This document shows, one piece after another, positions 58,442-64,000 of a DNA stretch of 64,000 bases; the first letter of the stretch is position 1; each line of letters opens with the position of its first letter. This DNA comes from Ustilaginoidea virens (Eukaryota > Ascomycota > Sordariomycetes > Hypocreales > Clavicipitaceae). A program made the position numbers and the translations under genes. The notes below the pieces were generated by a model, which saw only the letters and a program-made list of their open reading frames with translations, was not told the origin of the DNA and did no database searches. The DNA lies in contig NC_057320.1 of assembly GCF_000687475.1 (NCBI RefSeq), forward strand, positions 3,968,001 through 4,032,000. Reading direction: 5' to 3'.

Positions 58442-59032
58442 ATGTCGGCCGCTGCGCCGAAAGAGGCCACCGAGGCTCAAATCCAACACCAGCAATTGAT
58501 AGAGCAACTCGACATCCACGCCATCCACAAGAACTTCCGCAACCCACACTGGAAACCAAATCAGCGTCGCAATAAGAACCTCAAAGCCATAGTCGGAGAT
58601 GCCTCTAGGAGAGAAGCGTCGGCTCTGGCGACACCTCGAGATGGCAGCGGCAACGCAACACCTGCAAGAGACGACGGCTTGTCAACCAGCGGCTCCTCGA
58701 CTCCCGCAACCAGCAGCAACGGTCGAGATCATCCGCCGAACCTCGCGCAAGCATCGCGCAGCCTTTCAAAGCTTGTTTTGGAGAAGAGCCTCAAGGCGCC
58801 AGGAGGCATCGCCTCTGCCCCTACAGCAACATACACCAATATCGAGTCGGCGCCTTCCCTTGCCCACTCGAAGCACTACTGCGACGTCACCGGCTTGCCT
58901 GCGCCCTATCTCGACCCCAAGACAAGGATGCGGTACCACAACAGGGAAGTATTTGCGCTGATTCGGTCGCTGCCACAGTCCTCCGCAGAGCTCTTCCTTG
59001 AAGCTCGCGGGGCACACACCGTTCTCAAGTGA
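58442..59032 (+). CDS. ies6: INO80 complex subunit IES6 (YL1 C-terminal domain)
   Basis: 196 residues, single exon, ATG 58442 (MSAAAPKEA). Ies6 binds Arp5 in the INO80 nucleosome remodeller. The N-terminal part has 'LDIHAIHKNFRNPHWKPNQRRNKNLKAIVGD'-type text, which I recognise from fungal Ies6 (starting LDIHAIHKNFRNPHWK). A Ser/Thr/Pro-rich linker follows. The YL1_C domain lies near residues 140-190: 'HYCDVTGLPAPYLDPKTRMR' then 'YHNREVFALIRSLP'. The end 'ARGAHTVLK' matches the family's usual RGA-x-x-VLK. The gene diverges from DAD4 and lies 1.5 kb from ARP5, whose product is its partner. Confidence 0.93.
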   Translation: MSAAAPKEATEAQIQHQQLIEQLDIHAIHKNFRNPHWKPNQRRNKNLKAIVGDASRREASALATPRDGSGNATPARDDGLSTSGSSTPATSSNGRDHPPNLAQASRSLSKLVLEKSLKAPGGIASAPTATYTNIESAPSLAHSKHYCDVTGLPAPYLDPKTRMRYHNREVFALIRSLPQSSAELFLEARGAHTVLK

Positions 59033-60109
59033 GTGCGTTTCGTGGGCCGAACCTTGGGAGGACCTGGTGATGGGGCAAGAAATCATCCGCTCCCCAGCCA
59101 AATCAAGCTGGCGGCGTGAGCGGGCTTAAGGAACGAAAGAAGAATCCTTTTGCGCGTCTGACGACTTGATGCGCGGATGGCAAAATGTCCGACCAACAAA
59201 GTCAAGCTTCAACTATGCACGCTCAGCTTTTCAGCCAAGGGTGGCAAATGACGCTCCGGCTTAATCGTGATCGTGTGGGAATTTTTTTCTCTGCCCAAGC
59301 TCTTCAAAAGCCGACAGGTACCGAGGATGTATGGGAAGACATTCTCAGTTGCCAAGCATGAGACGTGGCTGTCGTGGCAATATGTAGCGATAGTAATGAG
59401 TATAACGATGATGATGCCAATCGCTTTGATTCGGAAGCTGTCTTCCAGTTCCAGTATTTGGCGTGCAGCTCACACAAAGGGAAAAAAAAAAAAAAGAAAA
59501 GAAAAAAAAAGAAAGTGTCCGGGTGAAAAGTACGGCGTATGTCACAACTTCGTCCGGCAAATCGGAGGATCCTCAAGTGATCACCAAGAAGGCATGGCCT
59601 CTGGGAGCATCATATGAATCTTTGAAGACGATGGCCCATAATAACTATTCACCTCGATTTGGGCCTAGCTGCGCACATTCAGCAGCAGCAGCAGCAGTCA
59701 CCGTGCATCCTCATGGGAATGGTTGAAGCGCTAATGGAGGAGGGAAAAAAAAAGCTTCGAGGTTTCCAGTTGCCGAGCCTGGGTTTTGTGCCTGAGACCT
59801 GCGCTGTGGGCCGCCAGCTCCCTCTGCAGGCGGGCACAAAAGGCCGCTAAACTACTTTCGCTCATTGCTGCCAGGGGAGGCCCTTGAATGCAATGTTGTC
59901 CTCGTCGACTCGGGCATCTCGCAAGCTGCATCTGATTTCGACAAACCTCTGCGCGCAAAGCCAAGCCAAACAAGTGCGCCGTGGAATTGGTCTCGTTTGT
60001 TCTTTTCCCCCAGATCCTGTCCTCACAGTCATCCCCTCCCCCCCCCCCCCCCCCGCGAGGAAAATCTAGAGACAGATAGCTTCACCGATATAGAACCCCG
60101 TCGCCCACC
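59033..60109. other. Spacer between IES6 and GOT1, no gene
   Basis: 1.1 kb. An A-rich tract (about 59484-59515), a CAG repeat (about 59683-59697) and a C run (about 60041-60054) are the only notable elements. Confidence 0.6.
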
Positions 60110-61008
60110 ATGTCCATGTGGATGTCCGACTCGCAAAGTATGCCCACTCCAAAGCCAGCTTCGCAGCCCGTCCAACTGGACGCTTTGGCGTCGCAACCTC
60201 CCCAGACGATGGCCCAGCTAGCTTGGCAACCAAGCGGCCGTCTGTGTATTGCTAACAGTTCCTGTAGAGATTGGGGTGGTGTTTTGCTCCGGCGGTGCGT
60301 GTGCGCTCCCCCACGGGCTAATTCCCCGGACGCAGACCCGGCATCAGGAAAGCTAAAGACCGACGCAGGAGGCCTTTTCCTAATAGGAGGAGTCATGCTC
60401 TTCTTTGATCGCGCCATGTATGTGAAACGCTGCCTGCTGGACTTTCGTTTGCGCTGCCTGGCCCAGCCCTTTGCTGAGTGTCCTTTTTTCCCAGCTGATG
60501 TTGTCGTAATCAGGCTTGCCATGGGAAACGTGAGTTTGCGAGATCCCGCGAAAACGATGTGCCTACGTCGCGTTACGTACGACCTTTGCCATAAAATGGA
60601 AAATCGAAGAAAAAAAAATTTTCTTTCAAAAATCCAAACTCTAAGCCCCGAAACAACGCGCGGTCCTATCGATCGATCTGCAAGATGCGCTGACGCACGC
60701 GCTGCTCACAGATTCTCTTCCTGATTGGGTTGACCATCATCATCGGTCCCCAGAAGACTCTGCTCTTTTTCGCGAGGAAGCAAAAGGCAAAGGGCACGGC
60801 GGCCTTCTTCGCGGGCCTCATCCTGATCTTGATGCGCTGGACAATTATAGGCTTTGTTGTTGAGGCATACGGTATAGCTGTCCTGTTCGGAGACTTCCTG
60901 GGGACGATTGCGGGCTTCGCAAGGGGGATTCCCGTCGTCGGGCCCTATATCGGCATGGTTGTAGACAGAATAGGACTGGGTCGTCGGAACGCCGATCTGC
61001 CTGTTTGA
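60110..61008 (+). CDS. got1: Golgi vesicle transport protein GOT1
   Basis: 138 residues from five exons: 60110-60137, 60268-60294, 60369-60417, 60514-60529 and 60712-61008. Introns are 60138-60267, 60295-60368, 60418-60513 and 60530-60711. Got1 is a small four-helix membrane protein of the early secretory pathway that aids ER-Golgi and intra-Golgi transport. The joined protein reads 'MSMWMSDSQKIGVVFCSGGG', 'LFLIGGVMLFFDRAMLAMGN', then 'ILFLIGLTIIIGPQKTLLFF', with later helices 'AAFFAGLILILMRW' and 'GIAVLFGDFLGTIAGFA', all characteristic. Exons of 16, 27 and 28 nt make it hard to find by open-frame search. Every junction is GT-AG and in phase. Confidence 0.95.
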
Positions 61009-61611
61009 CCCAGCCTTTGCAGTCGGCATTCTGTCTGTTGACGACATCACCCGGAACTTGCCTCCTGCACCGCCTGGTGAGGGCGGACGCAAAACGACGA
61101 CGTCGGGAAGTCGAATACACACCTAATCAAGTGCACCTCCGAGGTGTGAGGGGTGGGCTGGACGACATTTGGCATGAGAAACCTCTGGGGGTGGCAGGAT
61201 TACGCTCCGAGGACGAATCTGTCGCAACGTACCTCTTCCTTGACAAGGCGTTTTGGGGATTTTCATGGGATGATATCACTGTACACTATCGCACCAGCAA
61301 GGAGGAAACAAATCTATCGAACCCAAGCTCGGCGTCGGGTAATGGATGTTTTTCTTGTCGTCACTTCAGCGCTGTTCACTCTCGGGCTACTAATAATCAG
61401 GCTATGTAAAGCTGCATTGTCACAGATGGGCTCGGTGTTGAAAAGGAATTAAAAAAAAAAAAAAAAAAAGGGTCAGGCTTCATTTCCACCACGGAGAATG
61501 CCCCGAATGTTGGCGACGTTTGAAAAAAAAAATCCTCGCGTGTGGCCTCGCATATGGCCTCGCATATGGCCTCGCATGTGCCGCTGATCGCATCGAACAA
61601 TATCACCACGT
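61009..61611. other. Convergent 3' flanks of GOT1 and profilin
   Basis: 0.6 kb with an A run (about 61451-61469) and GGCCTCGCATAT copies near 61541-61578. No gene seen. Confidence 0.6.
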
Positions 61612-62418
61612 CTAGTATCCCTGCGCAATGAGGTAGTCCGCCAAAGCTTCCACGGTAGAGCTGGTATTGCCAGCAACCTGAATCTCGCCGTGGTGGCCAA
61701 CCACAATGGCCTGTTTGGTCTTGGCAATAGCAACTCCCAATCGACCCTAGGAGAAAAAGGTGCCACGGCGATAATCTGTCAGCTACATCCGCATGGTCAC
61801 GGGGGGGGGGGTTTCTCATGCAGCAACGGACGCTTCGCACGTACTGATCGAGCGTAGATGCTGCGGCCGTCAGCCCGAGCCATGACATATCGGTTGCCGG
61901 CAATGTAGAGACCGTCGGCGAAAGCCTTGTCTTTGGCGGCGTCTTCGCCGGACACAATGGCAGAAATAACCTTCATCTCCGCGGGCTGGATCTGTGGGTT
62001 TTTTCGCGGCGGTGGGAGGAAGGTTCAAGCCATGACAGTCAGCCGTCCCGTCTTGGAACAGCACCGCGGGGACTGGCGGTGCGAGCGGTCCCTCGGATTG
62101 CATCCTAGTGAAGGGATATATATACCTTGAAGTCGGGGGAGGCGGCCCAGGAGCTGTCGCCGGCTGCGCTTAGAATGGCGCCCTTGTCAACATGGCCGGT
62201 GGCCACCAGGCTTATGCCATCTCGTCAGCATGTATACCTACCCCTCGACAACGGAAAGTAGCGGGTTTACCTAGAATCTACGTATGCTATAACAGTGACG
62301 CTGGTTAGCTGCAACGCCTTCTCTCATGCTCCGGCGAGGCGCAGGTGCGTCGTGAGTCTGGAGAGGGAAAATGGGGGCGACTGCGGGAGGCGGTGGGAAA
62401 CGAACCTTGCCACGACAT
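61612..62418 (-). CDS. Profilin
   Basis: 131 residues, normal for profilin, from five minus-strand exons: 62406-62418, 62271-62286, 62126-62210, 61845-61991 and 61612-61746. Introns are 62287-62405 (donor GTTCGT), 62211-62270, 61992-62125 and 61747-61844. Profilin binds G-actin, poly-proline and phosphoinositides and feeds formin-driven actin assembly. The start 'MSWQAYVDSSLVATGHVDKG' is diagnostic, as are 'GRSIYARSGRLGVAIAKTKQ' and the C-terminal 'VEALADYLIAQGY'. The first two exons are 13 and 16 nt. The poly-proline site residues Trp3 and the C-terminal Tyr are present. Confidence 0.97.
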
Positions 62419-64000
62419 GATGAGGAGGCTCCGAGGTTTCGAGGGAGGGGAGGGGGGGGGGGGCGCGGGGCTGAGACAGAATGCGAGTCCGAGAACTGGA
62501 GCGAGAGTCAACTGGCTTGAACGGGGTCGCGAAAAGATGCTCGTGGCGTGCAGGTGACGAACCTGCTGTGTGTGTGTCGGATTGTTTCAAAGGCAAGGTT
62601 TGGCTGCGTGCTGGTGTGAGGGAGACATTTTTTTCTCCTTTGCCTTGGGAGCTGGAGAGCATCGCGCGCTGCCCCTCCGTCGGCGGCTTAAGGCGTCACC
62701 CATAAAAACAGCACAGCATTGGGGGTCAACGTTCCCGGCCGCAATTTTTGCAACGAGGGGTACTTTGGTGGCTCGAGCTGCCCATCCCCCGCGACTTGTT
62801 CTCGACCAGTTGTTGTCCATGATTTTGTTATCGCCGAGCTGCCTCCTATAGGGTAGGTCCAGCAAGTAGGGGGCTAGACTTTTAAAAAAATGCAGGAGCG
62901 CGTAAACATGCAGTAGCCGCCAAGCCAAAATAGAAGCTTGTACCTCTGCTCGCATTTTCCTGTTAGCAGCTATATACCTACATATATTATATGACTTAAC
63001 TCCTATCACAATGCACTAATCAGTGTTGGAAAACGACCGACCAAGAGATGCCTTGTTATATATATGGCGCGCGCGGGGGTGCTACGGTACTAGTTGATTA
63101 CGCTTATGACTATCCAAGAGAGAGAGAGACTATCTCAGAGAGAGAGAAAGAGATAGTTGGGGATTGAAGCCAATAAGATGGCCTTCTTGTGTATGTGTAC
63201 AGCGGTCATATGTGCTGCAGTCATGTGCGCGCGATTTCCCTTTACAAATGTACACTTTAAAGGTTTAAAGTAGCAAAAGAAAGGGAGATTACTGCTTATG
63301 GAAGAATGTGACTAAACATAGATTGCCTTTTTAGGCTTAGCCACTATTGCATGTTTTTCAGCATCATCGCGTCCAAACCAGTCTTGGATCAATGTTTGCA
63401 AGCTACGTGTGATTGTCTCCTGCCGAAACAACACTGCAACGACGGTTCAAAAGTGTCTGTTAAGCTGATGCATATTACCAGGCCTTGCATAAGGTGCCTT
63501 GGTACCGGGCATAGGGCGGACGCCCTGGAGCTGCGTAAGCGCTCTGGGTTGTCCATCACGTGATTTTGCGAATTAGCAATTAGCAATGCGTTTTACTACG
63601 CGAGGGTAGTTGAGAATAGAATCAGCAATCATTGCACACTACGAGCACAGATGATAGGGAATGCAAGAATCGGCACTCCCGGTTCCCACTTTCGACAAAG
63701 TCCAGATGCCCTCTTCCGCAGGGCAACGTAGTTGCTCACCGCTCTTGTCAAGTAAGCTTTCCCGAGATCACACAGCATTCATCGTTGTCTATTATCCGCT
63801 CTCTATAATTGTAGACACGAGGTAGGCAATGTCTATATCTAGCTGGGTGGCCAACAAATAAGGATTTCTGCCATCCTCAAGCCAAAGGGGACGGCGTTGT
63901 TTCTCCCAGTCAGTTTGTCAGCTTGTCAGCTTGTCAGCTTGTCAGTTTGTCAATTTGCTCTGCTTTTTCGCTTTCCCCCCTCCTTAGTTAAACAACATGT
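62419..64000. other. Right-end AT-richer region, no gene seen
   Basis: Starts as the profilin promoter, with a G run near 62450-62463. From about 62860 the base composition becomes more AT-rich than the rest of the window. It holds two GA runs (63116-63130, 63138-63152) and an 8-bp repeat (63911-63955). No open frame above 70 codons resembles a family. Confidence 0.55.
63911..63955. repeat. 8-bp repeat CAG(C/T)TTGT, about 5 units
   Basis: CAGTTTGT, three CAGCTTGT and another CAGTTTGT follow one another, then a partial CAATTTG. Confidence 0.9.

Overview
The window comes from a filamentous ascomycete, most likely a Sordariomycete and probably in Hypocreales. This is inferred from gene content (kapC bZIP, DASH subunit Dad4, Fus1-like SH3 protein, fungal TYW1 with an N-terminal membrane anchor), from short introns of about 50-200 nt with GTRNGT donors and CTRAC-type branch sites, and from compact genes on both strands separated by low-complexity spacers. 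No table hit was run. All gene names rest on recognised protein families, and exon joins were worked out by hand from frame, splice consensus and family continuity.

Layout. 1-391 holds the end of a fungal-specific transcription factor. A tRNA-Asn(GTT) follows at 1134-1207 (-), then an MFS transporter (1818-3714, -). Next come the splicing factor CEF1/CDC5 (5825-8271, +), a DHA2-type MFS transporter (8689-11119, -), a hexokinase-family protein (12210-14187, -), a GILT-family protein (15496-16504, +) that overlaps tail to tail with scavenger decapping enzyme DcpS (16497-17761, -), and a Fus1-like SH3 membrane protein (19032-20998, -). A repeat-rich interval without genes lies at 20999-25237. 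It is followed by a DUF3112-like membrane protein gene broken by four frameshifts (25238-26358, +).

The second half is mostly housekeeping: PP2A catalytic subunit (27442-29052, -), exocyst EXO84 (30566-32803, -), TOM20 (33374-34182, +), TYW1 (34673-37092, -), a HIRAN-SNF2-RING helicase of the Rad5/HLTF type (37703-40848, -), cysteine dioxygenase (41679-42495, -), NCA2 (44229-46351, -), ERG25 (48124-49195, +), pterin-4a-carbinolamine dehydratase (49721-50397, -), kapC bZIP factor (51775-53446, +), ARP5 (54345-56945, -), DAD4 (57595-58086, -), IES6 (58442-59032, +), GOT1 (60110-61008, +) and profilin (61612-62418, -). The right end is more AT-rich with no gene seen.

How they relate. Most neighbours have unrelated jobs (splicing, secretion, mitochondrial import, sterol and amino-acid metabolism). 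The exception is ARP5 and IES6, whose products form one INO80 submodule and which sit 1.5 kb apart with only DAD4 between. I saw no CRISPR, phage, plasmid, secondary-metabolite cluster or intact transposon. The more unusual signals are the four successive +1 shifts in the DUF3112-like gene, a start codon alone in its exon in DAD4, the 8-bp tail overlap of GILT and DcpS, a dispersed near-palindromic TACTCCGTA motif in spacers, and long homopolymers in introns and spacers.
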